Position numbers and translations under genes: made by a program. Positions 44,001-51,958 of a DNA stretch of 64,000 nt are shown here, in pieces. The first letter of the stretch is position 1. The number at the start of each line of letters is the position of its first letter. A model generated the notes under the pieces. It did not search any database, was not told the DNA's origin, and saw only the letters and a program-made list of their open reading frames with translations. Source of the DNA: Acidimicrobiales bacterium (GTDB lineage: Bacteria; Actinomycetota; Acidimicrobiia; Acidimicrobiales; SHLQ01); the NCBI GenBank assembly GCA_020629635.1, contig JAHDCX010000003.1, positions 17,380-81,379 of the forward strand. The letters are read 5' to 3'.

Positions 44001-45044
44001 TCAGCGGTAGCCGTTGGGGTTCTTCTGCTGCCAGCGCCAGTGATCGACGCAGATGTCGTCAAGATCCCGGGTGGCCTTCCAGCCGAGTCGCTGCAACGCC
44101 GCAGCCGGATCCGCATAGACCGTCACCGCGTCACCAGGTCGCCGATCGACGATCCGATGCGCAACGGGGGTGCCGACCGCACGTCCCGCGGCCGCGACGA
44201 CCTCGAGCACTGACGAGCCGACTCCCGTACCGAGATTGATCGGCTCGAACCCCTCGACCGTGTCCAAGGCGTCGAGCGCCGCCAGATGCCCCTCGGCAAC
44301 GTCGACCACATGGATGTAGTCCCGGATGCACGTGCCATCCGGCGTCGGATAATCGCCGCCGAACACCGAAAGCTCTTCCCTGACGCCAACAGCCACCTGC
44401 ATCGCGTAGGGCATCAGATTGTTGGGAATGCCGACCGGGTCCTCGCCGATGCGGCCGCTCGGATGGGCGCCAACCGGATTGAAGTACCGCAGACTCAACA
44501 CACGCCACGGCTGGTCCGTGGCGGCGACATCCTGCAGCATCTCCTCGATGAACAACTTGGTGCGACCATACGGGCTCACCGCGTTGGTCGGAGACGATTC
44601 GATCAGCGGCATCGCGTCCACATCCGGACTGCCGTAGACCGTGCACGACGACGAGAAGACGAGATCGAAGACACCCGCCCGCGTCATCGCCCCGAGCAAC
44701 GAGATCGTCGAGCCCACGTTCGTGTCGTGGTACAGCAGCGGCTCCGCGACCGACTGACCGACCGCCTTCAGACCAGCGAAATGGATGACGGCATCGACGT
44801 CGTGCTCCGCAAAGATCGCGTCGATCGCCGCCGAGTCGCGAAGATCGGCCTCCACGAAATCGATCGGACGCCCCGCGAGCTCGGCCACCCGCTCCAGTGC
44901 GACCGGCGAGCTGTTGTCAAAGTTGTCGACGCCGACCACGTCCCAACCCGCCTCGAGCAACACCACACACGTGTGACTCCCGATGTATCCGGCCGCGCCG
45001 GTCACCAGGACCTTCCGGCTCCGCCCATTCTCGCCTGTAGACAT
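44001..45044 (-). CDS. galE: UDP-glucose 4-epimerase
   Basis: A 347-residue SDR that interconverts UDP-glucose and UDP-galactose. It has VTGAAGYIGSHTCVVLLEAG, VDNFDNSS, VIHFAGLKAVGQSV, FSSSCTVYG, the YGRTK active site (YxxxK), RYFNPVGAHPSGRIGEDP and the TCIRDYIHVVDVAEGH loop, all diagnostic of GalE. The start is one of three close ATGs; 45044 (MSTGENG) was chosen for normal length, without a clear Shine-Dalgarno. It lies downstream of sufC with a small hairpin between. Confidence 0.92.
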   Translation of the reverse strand: MSTGENGRSRKVLVTGAAGYIGSHTCVVLLEAGWDVVGVDNFDNSSPVALERVAELAGRPIDFVEADLRDSAAIDAIFAEHDVDAVIHFAGLKAVGQSVAEPLLYHDTNVGSTISLLGAMTRAGVFDLVFSSSCTVYGSPDVDAMPLIESSPTNAVSPYGRTKLFIEEMLQDVAATDQPWRVLSLRYFNPVGAHPSGRIGEDPVGIPNNLMPYAMQVAVGVREELSVFGGDYPTPDGTCIRDYIHVVDVAEGHLAALDALDTVEGFEPINLGTGVGSSVLEVVAAAGRAVGTPVAHRIVDRRPGDAVTVYADPAAALQRLGWKATRDLDDICVDHWRWQQKNPNGYR

Positions 45045-45093
45045 GGCATCCATGATGCCGCGAAGCCGCCGGGCCATGTGGCCCAATCACGTC

Positions 45094-45108
45094 AACTCGC
45101 TGCGAGTT
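45094..45108 (-). terminator. Small hairpin after sufC (45.1 kb)
   Basis: AACTCG (45094-45099) and CGAGTT (45103-45108) pair over a 3-nt loop, 9 nt after the sufC stop. A second short pair GGGCC/GGCCC lies at 45071-45084. Confidence 0.4.
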
Positions 45109-45117
45109 CGCGCCCGA

Positions 45118-45939
45118 TCAGCCTTCGTGGAGGTTGAGGCGGTCGGCGAAGGTGGTGTCGCCGAAAGGATCGTCGAACGCAGAAGGCCCGTCGTCGACCG
45201 CGACATTGGGATCGACCCATTCGCCATAGCCGGTGTCCTCCAGCTCGGCGGCCAACTCGGCACCGCCCGACTTCTGGATGACGCCATCGGCAAACACGTG
45301 CACGGCATCGGGCTCGAGCTCTTCGAACAAACGCTTGTAGTGCGTAATCGCAAGCACACCGAGCGGCTCGTCGGCGTTCGTGGCCTGCTCGATGCGCCGC
45401 GTCACCGCTCGCATGGCGTCCACGTCGAGACCCGAATCGATCTCGTCGAGCACCGCGATCTTCGGCGCCAAGACTCCCAGTTGGATCGTCTCGTTACGCT
45501 TCTTCTCGCCGCCAGAGAGATCCACGTTGAGTGCCCGGTCGATCAACTTCGCCTCGAAGCCGATCGTCTCGGCCTCATGCGCAATCGCCGCCGCCACGCC
45601 GCTTGCGTCGCGTCCTGCAGCGACCGCCGCCGCAGAGAGCATCGCCTCGAGCGACACACCCGGCACCTCGGTCGGGTACTGCATGGCGAGAAACAGACCG
45701 GCCCGAGCTCGCTCCCACGCCGACAACTCGAGCAGCTCGACCCCGTCGAGCAGGACCGACCCGCCCGTCACCGTGTATCCGGGCCGACCCGTGATCACGT
45801 GCGACAACGTCGACTTTCCGGAGCCGTTGGGGCCCATCACCGCGTGCACTTCACCGCTCCGGATGGTCAGCGAAACACCCTTGAGGATCTCCTTGTCGCC
45901 GACGCTCGCTCGGAGGTCGGTGATCACCAGTTCACTCAT
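45118..45939 (-). CDS. sufC: SufC, Fe-S assembly ATPase (copy linked to sufD)
   Basis: A 273-residue ABC-type ATPase. Walker A GPNGSGKST, signature DLSGGEKKRNET, Walker B VLDEIDSGLD and ITHYKRLF are all present. Compared with the copy at 11.4 kb it carries a C-terminal extension of about 25 acidic residues. ATG 45939 overlaps the Rieske gene stop by 8 nt. With SufB (60.1 kb) and SufD upstream it would make the SufBC2D scaffold in the cytoplasm; which copy does so in the cell is not visible from sequence. Confidence 0.92.
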   Translation of the reverse strand: MSELVITDLRASVGDKEILKGVSLTIRSGEVHAVMGPNGSGKSTLSHVITGRPGYTVTGGSVLLDGVELLELSAWERARAGLFLAMQYPTEVPGVSLEAMLSAAAVAAGRDASGVAAAIAHEAETIGFEAKLIDRALNVDLSGGEKKRNETIQLGVLAPKIAVLDEIDSGLDVDAMRAVTRRIEQATNADEPLGVLAITHYKRLFEELEPDAVHVFADGVIQKSGGAELAAELEDTGYGEWVDPNVAVDDGPSAFDDPFGDTTFADRLNLHEG

Positions 45940-46276
45940 CAGAAGCTCCACTCGCCGCGATCTCGACCCGAACCTCGCCGTCGACGACCGTCGTCGCATA
46001 CGACTGCACCGGCTTGGTCGCCGGAAGCGTCAATGCCTCGCCCGTCCGCAACGAGAACAATGCCCCGTGCTTGGGGCACTCGATCGTGCAGTCGTCGGTG
46101 TCGACGATGCCGTCGGCCAAGGACACCTTGGCGTGGCTGCACGTGTCGTCGATGGCCAGCCACTCGTCACCGATGCGGGCATAGGCGATCGTCGCTCCAT
46201 CGACCTCGGCCACGGCCACGACACCGTCATCGAGGGAATCGACAGAACAAAGCGTCACGGTCCTCGTCTCGGTCAC
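45932..46276 (-). CDS. Rieske [2Fe-2S] protein of the suf cluster
   Basis: A 114-residue Rieske ferredoxin-like protein. The cluster ligands are Cys46-x-His48 (DDTCSHAKVSL) and Cys67-x2-His70 (ECPKHGALF), the dioxygenase-ferredoxin form without the extra disulfide. It is encoded between sufD and sufC in many Actinobacteria and probably supplies electrons to Fe-S assembly or repair (family context). Both ends are overlapped: ATGA with sufD at 46273-46276 and 8 nt with sufC. Confidence 0.9.
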   Translation of the reverse strand: MTETRTVTLCSVDSLDDGVVAVAEVDGATIAYARIGDEWLAIDDTCSHAKVSLADGIVDTDDCTIECPKHGALFSLRTGEALTLPATKPVQSYATTVVDGEVRVEIAASGASDE

Positions 46277-47508
46277 GATGCCTCCTCGGCTCGGTCGGCC
46301 TCAAGGGCGGCATCCACAATCGAGCGAAGCTCGGCGCGGACCTGCGGCACCGGCAACTGATCGATGACCTCGGCAAAGAAGCCCGAAACGAGAAGCTGCT
46401 CGGCAACCGTCGTCGGCACGCCCCGGCTCTCGAGGTAGAAGAGCTGGAGCTCGTCGATCTCTCCGACGGTCGACGCGTGACTGCAGGCCACCTGGTTCTG
46501 TTCGATCTCGAGGTTCGGGACCGAATAGGCCCAGGCGTCGTCGCTCAACTTGAGGTTCCGGTTGGTCTGAAAGGCGTTCGTGCCAGGAGCGTCCTCGGAC
46601 ACCCGGATCAGCCCCGAATACACCGAGCTCGCCTCGCCCGTCACCGCACCCTTGAACAACAGGTTCGACGTCGTATCGGGCGCCTCGTGATCCTGGAACG
46701 TGCGGAAGTCGAGCATCTGGTCGCCGTCGCCGAAATACACCGACAACAGGTCGCCGCTCGCGCCTCGCCCCGACAACCGGAAATCCGCACGTACCCGGGC
46801 GTAGTCGCCGCCGAAGGCCGCGACCGCCGCCACGACATGCGCCTGCTCGTCGGCGTCAGACCATTGCTGCTCGATCGACGACGTCGCCCGACCAAGCTGT
46901 TGCACCGCCAGATACGACACCCGTGCGTCACGCGCGGCCGCCAACTCGACCTCGGGGAACACCACTTGGGTCGCCCCGCTCGAACGGCGACGCTCCAGCA
47001 CGGTGACGTGAGCGCCCGCCGCGCCCGTCACGACCGTGTGCGTTGCGACCGCAGCGTCTGGCGCGTCCACCCAGGACTCGATGACGACAGGACCGTCGAC
47101 CATTGCGCCGCGGGGCACGTCGACCACGACCGCATCACGGAGCGCCGCGTCGTGAAACACCGAGATTGGGTCGTCGTGGCGGCGCATCACACCGAGCTCG
47201 ATCGGCTCGGACGCCGCCGACGCAGCCCGAACCGTCGCTCCGGCCAACCGGGTGTCGTCGGCGTCGATCGACACGACCACACCATTGTGAACGAGGACCG
47301 TTGCCGCTGCGCCATCGATCGCCTCGACGGCAGGCACGTCGCCCGCCGACCCGTCGGCGGCGTCGAACGACGACAGGTCGAGATCGGCGATCCGGCTGTA
47401 GCGCCAGACCTCTTCGTCGACAGACGGCGGATCGGTCGTGCCCCGAGCGGTCACGGCGTCAAGGCGCCGCTGCTCGAGCCACGCAGCAGGGGCGGTGGTC
47501 ATGGACAT
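46273..47508 (-). CDS. sufD: SufD, Fe-S scaffold subunit
   Basis: A 411-residue SufB/SufD beta-helix protein. The N-terminus has EVWRYSRIADLDLSSF and the C-terminal third the conserved NLEIEQNQVACSHASTVGE and LQLFYLESRGV, where the Cys-His pair lies at the SufB-SufD interface in known complexes. It pairs with SufB to form the scaffold. ATG 47508 follows a -10 box by 8 nt, so the longer frame to 47664 was rejected. It is coupled to the Rieske gene by a 4-nt overlap. Confidence 0.92.
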   Translation of the reverse strand: MSMTTAPAAWLEQRRLDAVTARGTTDPPSVDEEVWRYSRIADLDLSSFDAADGSAGDVPAVEAIDGAAATVLVHNGVVVSIDADDTRLAGATVRAASAASEPIELGVMRRHDDPISVFHDAALRDAVVVDVPRGAMVDGPVVIESWVDAPDAAVATHTVVTGAAGAHVTVLERRRSSGATQVVFPEVELAAARDARVSYLAVQQLGRATSSIEQQWSDADEQAHVVAAVAAFGGDYARVRADFRLSGRGASGDLLSVYFGDGDQMLDFRTFQDHEAPDTTSNLLFKGAVTGEASSVYSGLIRVSEDAPGTNAFQTNRNLKLSDDAWAYSVPNLEIEQNQVACSHASTVGEIDELQLFYLESRGVPTTVAEQLLVSGFFAEVIDQLPVPQVRAELRSIVDAALEADRAEEAS

Positions 47509-47516
47509 CGCAGGTG

Positions 47517-47522
47517 ATGGTA
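47517..47522 (-). promoter_or_regulatory. -10 box (TACCAT), leaderless start of sufD
   Basis: TACCAT on the minus strand ends 8 nt before ATG 47508. The surrounding 11 nt (ATGGTATCGGT on the plus strand, 47517-47527) are identical to those before sufB at 61502-61512. Confidence 0.6.
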
Positions 47523-47557
47523 TCGGTGGCGATGGCCGCCGAGAGAGCCTCGTTGGG

Positions 47558-47923
47558 TCAATCCCGCTTCCGTCGCCGATCGAGGAACCCGCGCACCCCG
47601 CCGCGACGCTTCGCCCGTGCCTGCTCTGCCTCGACGTCGGCACGGATCGACGGTCCGGCCGCATTCACGATGTCCTCGGCTGCGTCGAGCAGCGCAGCGA
47701 TGCTGTCGTCCTCGCCGAGGCTCGGCGGCTCGCTCGGCGTCGGCGGTGTGACGAGGGTGCCGTGGCTCCAGTTCACGTCGGCCAGGCGGCGCGTGTACTT
47801 CGGGCAGTCATCCGGGCAGCGCCACGGCGCCTCGGGCGCGAGGTCCAGGTCACACTTGCGGACCGTGTCACCGCTCGGGTACGTGCGAGACTCGAAGTAC
47901 TTGCAGTCCTGACGCATCGGCAT
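47558..47923 (-). CDS. Small four-cysteine protein next to sufD
   Basis: A 121-residue protein. The N-terminal 45 residues hold four Cys: MPMRQDCKYFESR, RKCDLDLAPEAPW, and RCPDDCPKY, a spacing that could bind Zn or an Fe-S cluster. A Pro/Ser-rich joint and a basic C-terminal helix (ending FLDRRRKRD) follow. I recall similar proteins encoded near SUF genes in Actinobacteria, but no function is known to me. It lies 49 nt upstream of sufD in the same direction; sufD also has its own promoter. Confidence 0.7.
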   Translation of the reverse strand: MPMRQDCKYFESRTYPSGDTVRKCDLDLAPEAPWRCPDDCPKYTRRLADVNWSHGTLVTPPTPSEPPSLGEDDSIAALLDAAEDIVNAAGPSIRADVEAEQARAKRRGGVRGFLDRRRKRD

Positions 47924-47959
47924 GATCAGAGTCTGCCAAAGCTGAGCGACCTCGATGCA

Positions 47960-48670
47960 TCAGCCGCCGACGGTCGAACCAAACAGCACCCCGATCGTGC
48001 GTGCGAGATAGCGAAGATCGCCGACCAGCGACAGGTCTCGGACGTATTCGGCGTCCATACGGAGCCCGTCACGCAGGTCGCCGTTCTCGCGCAGGTCACT
48101 CGTCTGGTACGGCCCGGTCATGCCCGGACGGACCTCGTGACGGACGTGGTCGAGATAGCCGCGCTGCTCGGCGATCTCCCAGACCTCTGGGCGCGGCCCG
48201 ACAAAGCTCATCTCGCCCCGGGCCACGTTGAGCAGCTGCGGCAACTCGTCGAGGCTCGACTTGCGGAGCAGGCGTCCCAAACCCGTGTGACGAGGATCGG
48301 CGGTGGACTTGTGTTGGGCGCGCCGCTCGACGGGCACCTCGCGCGTCGCCTTCCGTCGATCGGGGCGCATGGTCCGGAACTTCACGATCTCGAAGGGCTG
48401 ACCGTCGAGGCCCACCCTGGTCTGGCTGTACAGCACGCCACGACCCAGTCCGACCCGGATCGCAAAGGCGATCACCAGGCCCAGCGGGATCGCAAGGCAC
48501 ACTGCGGGCACAAGCACGACGAGATCGAGGATGCGCTTGCCGAAACGTTCGTACAGCGACCGGTCCCGAACGACCCGAAGCGGGTGCGCAGAAGCGCGCG
48601 AGGGGCTGGCCGTGGATCGGCTTGGCGGGGACGTGACTCGCTCCACGTACACGGAGAGTAGTCGATCCAC
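47960..48670 (-). CDS. Undecaprenyl-phosphate sugar-1-phosphate transferase (initiating enzyme)
   Basis: A 236-residue polyprenyl-phosphate hexose-1-phosphate transferase. It has one re-entrant hydrophobic segment (about 50-72, ILDLVVLVPAVCLAIPLGLV), then the catalytic EIVKFRTMRPD, SLDELPQLLNVARGEMSFVGPRPE and RPGMTGPYQ. It is the short (RfbP/PglC-size) form without the multi-helix N-terminal domain of WcaJ. It starts the repeat unit by putting a sugar phosphate on undecaprenyl phosphate at the cytoplasmic face. The sugar cannot be assigned. The GTG start 48670 is the first in frame. Confidence 0.88.
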   Translation of the reverse strand: MDRLLSVYVERVTSPPSRSTASPSRASAHPLRVVRDRSLYERFGKRILDLVVLVPAVCLAIPLGLVIAFAIRVGLGRGVLYSQTRVGLDGQPFEIVKFRTMRPDRRKATREVPVERRAQHKSTADPRHTGLGRLLRKSSLDELPQLLNVARGEMSFVGPRPEVWEIAEQRGYLDHVRHEVRPGMTGPYQTSDLRENGDLRDGLRMDAEYVRDLSLVGDLRYLARTIGVLFGSTVGG

Positions 48671-48748
48671 GCCGAATCACGACTGAGTCGTACAACCCCT
48701 GCCGCGTGTTGCCCGTCACGCGACCCGTCAGGCCCCCACCCCGAGCGG

Positions 48749-48754
48749 TATCGT
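48749..48754 (+). promoter_or_regulatory. Possible -10 box (TATCGT) of the GH5 gene with a leader
   Basis: TATCGT lies about 51 nt before ATG 48806, and the leader carries a GGCGGA/TCCGCC hairpin and an AAGGA Shine-Dalgarno. Confidence 0.35.
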
Positions 48755-48805
48755 TCCCTCGACGGCGGAACTTCCGCCCCGTCGAGCGGTCGAAGAAGGA
48801 CTCGA

Positions 48806-50359
48806 ATGACCCGAGCGAGCGAACGCCCGACACGTCGAGCAGCGATCGCGCTCTGCGCCAGCCTGCTGATTCTGCTCGCTGCCTGCGCAGAAGGCTCGAG
48901 CAGCGACGCCTCTCAGTCCGACGACGACGCCTCACGGGTGGTTGCGGCTCCGTCCACCACCACGACGTCCACCACCACAACGACCGAACCACCCCCGCCG
49001 CTCACCGCCGAGGAAGTCAACGAGGAGCTCGGCCGGGGGATCAACATCGGCAACGCGCTCGAAGCACCACGCGAAGGCGAGTGGGGACCGGTCACCGAGA
49101 GCTCGTTCTTCGACGCCATCGCCGAGGCCGGCTTCGACCACGTCCGGCTTCCAGTCAGCTTCGCCGGATACGCCGATGCCGACGCTCCGTACACAATTCC
49201 GCTCGACGATCCAACGATGACCACGCCCGGCTTCTCCTCGATCTGGGAACGTGTCGACTGGGCGATCGCCGAAGCCGAACGCACCGGGCTCTGGCTGATC
49301 CTCGACATGCATCACTACGACGAGCTCCATGCCGACCCCGTCGGGCATGGCGATCGTTTCGTGGCGATCTGGAGCCAGATCTCGGAGTACTACGCCGACG
49401 CCGGCGATCACGTCGTCCTCGAGCTCCTCAACGAGCCGCAAGGCCAGTTCAACGAGGACCCGGCGCTCTGGAACGACCTTCTCCTCCGGGCGCTCGCCGA
49501 GATCCGAGTCCACCACCCCGACCGACAGGTCATCATCGGCGGCGTCGAGAGCAACGGGGTCGATGCGCTCACGACCCTTGAACTCCCCGAGGACGACCGC
49601 AACATCATCGCCACCGTGCACGTCTACGCGCCGTTCGAGTTCACCCACCAGGGCGCACCATGGGTACCCGGCGACCTGCCCACCGGCATCACCTGGGGCC
49701 CCGACTACCAATGGCTCCCCATCGGTGTCCGAGATGTCTCCTGGGACAGCACGGTCCGCCCCGAGTCATCTGGCGTGGCCGTGAGCTTCGACACGCAATG
49801 GTCTGCGTTCGCCTTCGACCTCGGACGGCCGATCGACGCGGCTGCCGTCACTTTCGTTGCTTCGGGAAACACCACACTGCGTCTCGTCTGCCGTACCGAT
49901 CCCGTCGTCGAAGGCGCAGAGTTCGCCCTCACCGAAACGTCAGAGCGCTACGAGATCGACACGACCGTCTGCCCGGCCGAATCGACCGGAATCGGCCTGA
50001 TGGACACCACGCCCGATCCCTCAGCGATGCGAATCTCCGCGGTCGAGCTGTGCGCTGCGGACGGCCAATGCGACCCGCTGTTCACCACACAACTCGAGAC
50101 GCTCGAGGGATACATCGATCGCGCCGCATCGTGGGGGCTCGCCAATGACCGACCCATCTACATGGGGGAGTTCGGCGCCTTCTCCGCCAACGGCGAATCG
50201 CTCCTCGTCGACCGCGCCGCCTGGACTGCGGCCGCCCAGCGCGCCGCCCGCGACGCCGACATGTCGACCGGCTATTGGGCGCTGCACTCCGGATTCGGCG
50301 CATACGACCCGGCGACCGGATCGTGGATCCCCGAACTCCTCGAGGCGCTCATCGGCTGA
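48806..50359 (+). CDS. GH5-type glycoside hydrolase lipoprotein with an inserted domain
   Basis: A 517-residue exported lipoprotein. The lipobox is LLAAC (Cys27), followed by an acidic Ser/Asp patch and a Thr-rich linker to about residue 65. The barrel shows GINIGNALEAP, FDHVRLPVSF, LILDMHHYDELH, the acid/base ELLNEPQG (Glu210), the VHVYAPFEFTH strand (His272, Tyr274) and the nucleophile IYMGEFGAF (Glu455), so both catalytic Glu are present. Between about 303 and 425 an extra domain with three Cys is inserted before strand 7. It would hydrolyse beta-glucans or mannans at the cell surface. AAGGA sits before the ATG. It is divergent from the initiating transferase. Confidence 0.85.
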   Translation: MTRASERPTRRAAIALCASLLILLAACAEGSSSDASQSDDDASRVVAAPSTTTTSTTTTTEPPPPLTAEEVNEELGRGINIGNALEAPREGEWGPVTESSFFDAIAEAGFDHVRLPVSFAGYADADAPYTIPLDDPTMTTPGFSSIWERVDWAIAEAERTGLWLILDMHHYDELHADPVGHGDRFVAIWSQISEYYADAGDHVVLELLNEPQGQFNEDPALWNDLLLRALAEIRVHHPDRQVIIGGVESNGVDALTTLELPEDDRNIIATVHVYAPFEFTHQGAPWVPGDLPTGITWGPDYQWLPIGVRDVSWDSTVRPESSGVAVSFDTQWSAFAFDLGRPIDAAAVTFVASGNTTLRLVCRTDPVVEGAEFALTETSERYEIDTTVCPAESTGIGLMDTTPDPSAMRISAVELCAADGQCDPLFTTQLETLEGYIDRAASWGLANDRPIYMGEFGAFSANGESLLVDRAAWTAAAQRAARDADMSTGYWALHSGFGAYDPATGSWIPELLEALIG

Positions 50360-50377
50360 GCCAGCCGTCGTGAAGAC

Positions 50378-51883
50378 TCAGCGCTTCTTCGACGACGGAC
50401 GCGACCACCGACTCGAAACGAGCTCACCGTCCTCGGAGTCGTCGACATCGGCGTCCACCTCGTCGGCCTCGAGCACATCCTCGGCGTCGGGCACATCCTC
50501 GGCGTCGGGCACATCCTCGTCGCTGACGCTGGCGGGGTCGTCCTTGCGCTCCAGATCCGACGCAGCGGTGTCCGCGTCCTCGCTGCTGTCACCCTTGGCC
50601 GTCGGCGCCGGCAGATGACCAAACGGCGGCTCGTACGGCTCGCCAGAGCGGCCTCGGCGCCCGAGGATCACGAGATCCGGGCGCACACCCAGCACCCGCA
50701 GCTGACGTTCGACGAGATCGAGCTTGCGAAGCCGGACCGCCCACTTCGGTACGACAATGGCGAGCGCTCCCGCACGGACGACCTCCTCGAGCCCCGCTTC
50801 GGTGTCGAGTGCAGCCCGGACCGTCGGAATTCCGGCCTCCGTCATCGAGGCGGCGAGCTCGTCGGTGGAGCTCGACGCCGAGAGCTCGGCCACGGCCACG
50901 TGTTGATGCTCGAGCCGGGGGCCGCCCAGCGCAATGCGCGCCACGCTCAGCGGGTCAACCTTCGCCCCAAACCGAGAAGGGCGAGCGCCGACGAGTCGAG
51001 CGTTCGGCCAGACCGTACCGAGGTGGTCCAGCGAGCCGACCAAGCCGAAGACCCGATCGAGTAGCGGCACGGCGAGCAACGAAACCAGAAAGAACAAGAT
51101 GGCAAAGACGGGGCGCAGATCACGATTGGAGGACTCCGTCACCGTCACCGGCGACACGACCTGCACGGGCGAATCGACGCTCGACGCCTCGAACTCGGTC
51201 TGGGCCAGCTGAGAACGAAGCGACTGCTCGAGGCTGATCACCGACTCGAGCCGCCGCTGCTCGACACGCCGTTCGGCGTCGAGCTGGTTGGATTCCGATC
51301 GAATATCGACCGCAGCTTCTGGGGTCGCATCGATCAATGCCTTCTGGGACTCGACCCACGCCGCCGTCAGCCGACCGACTTCGGCCCGATGCACGTCTGC
51401 TTCGGCGACCTGCAGATCGATTTCGGCCTGGAGGTCGGCGGCTTCTCCCAGCAACGCCGCTCGCTGCTCCTCGATATTGGCCTCGACGAGAAGCTGTCCG
51501 AGGGTGGAGGCGGCCTCCCGCAGGTCGTCGGCGTCTCCCGCGACCTTCATCGTCACGTCCACCGTCGAGTCCTGCACGCTCGACCCATCCGAGTTGACCG
51601 AGATGATCGACACGCCGGTCAATCCGGCCGTCCGACCGGCAAGACTCTGCTCTTCGATCAATCCGGCCTGACGCGCCAGCGCTGCGTCGAAGAACGGCCA
51701 GGTCACCGCATTGGTCAACCCGACGGTGAACTCTCCCTCCGCCTCAGCCGACTCGGTGCTGTCGGTGAGCATGCCACCGACGAGGTACCCCGCGATCAGC
51801 GCGGCGATGGGCAGCCACGCCCAACGCAGGTACGTGCGAACGGCGAGTCGGGCGCTACGAGCGTCATTGGTGTTCTGCTGCAC
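50378..51883 (-). CDS. Wzz-like chain-length protein without kinase motifs, acidic tail
   Basis: A 501-residue membrane protein. A first helix at about 24-42 and a second at about 262-283 (VFAILFFLVSLLAVPLLDRVF) enclose a periplasmic coiled-coil domain. After the second helix the cytosolic part (about 290-425) resembles the Wzc cytosolic region in size, but has no Walker A, A' or B motif. The last 80 residues are strongly acidic, with DVPDAEDVPDAEDV repeats, and end in a basic patch. GTG 51883 has AAGGA 5 nt upstream. It is paralogous to the protein at 55491-56816. It probably controls chain length in the second export set. Confidence 0.75.
   Translation of the reverse strand: MQQNTNDARSARLAVRTYLRWAWLPIAALIAGYLVGGMLTDSTESAEAEGEFTVGLTNAVTWPFFDAALARQAGLIEEQSLAGRTAGLTGVSIISVNSDGSSVQDSTVDVTMKVAGDADDLREAASTLGQLLVEANIEEQRAALLGEAADLQAEIDLQVAEADVHRAEVGRLTAAWVESQKALIDATPEAAVDIRSESNQLDAERRVEQRRLESVISLEQSLRSQLAQTEFEASSVDSPVQVVSPVTVTESSNRDLRPVFAILFFLVSLLAVPLLDRVFGLVGSLDHLGTVWPNARLVGARPSRFGAKVDPLSVARIALGGPRLEHQHVAVAELSASSSTDELAASMTEAGIPTVRAALDTEAGLEEVVRAGALAIVVPKWAVRLRKLDLVERQLRVLGVRPDLVILGRRGRSGEPYEPPFGHLPAPTAKGDSSEDADTAASDLERKDDPASVSDEDVPDAEDVPDAEDVLEADEVDADVDDSEDGELVSSRWSRPSSKKR
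50483..50518 (-). repeat. Two perfect 18-bp tandem repeats
   Basis: The 18-nt unit GGCGTCGGGCACATCCTC occurs at 50483-50500 and 50501-50518 and encodes the repeated acidic block in the tail of the Wzz-like protein; a partial unit precedes it. Copy number could change without a frameshift. Confidence 0.8.
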
Positions 51884-51917
51884 TCAGATCCTTCGGCGGC
51901 AACGGGAAGATCTTTGA

Positions 51918-51923
51918 ATTGTA
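51918..51923 (-). promoter_or_regulatory. -10 box (TACAAT) upstream of the Wzz-like gene
   Basis: TACAAT on the minus strand lies about 34 nt before GTG 51883 with an AAGGA Shine-Dalgarno in between, so this is a leadered transcript. Confidence 0.45.
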
Positions 51924-51924
51924 C

Positions 51925-51951
51925 GCGCCCGAGCTCGAAGCTCCGGGGCGC
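51925..51951 (-). terminator. Hairpin after the second WecG/TagA gene
   Basis: GCGCCCGAGCT (51925-51935) pairs with AGCTCCGGGGCGC (51939-51951) with a bulge and a 3-nt loop, 8 nt past the stop and next to the following -10 box. Confidence 0.45.
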
Positions 51952-51958
51952 GGGCCCG

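Noticed and set aside
44983..47517. An 844-residue plus-strand frame
   Set aside because: It is antisense to sufC, Rieske and sufD, whose families are certain.
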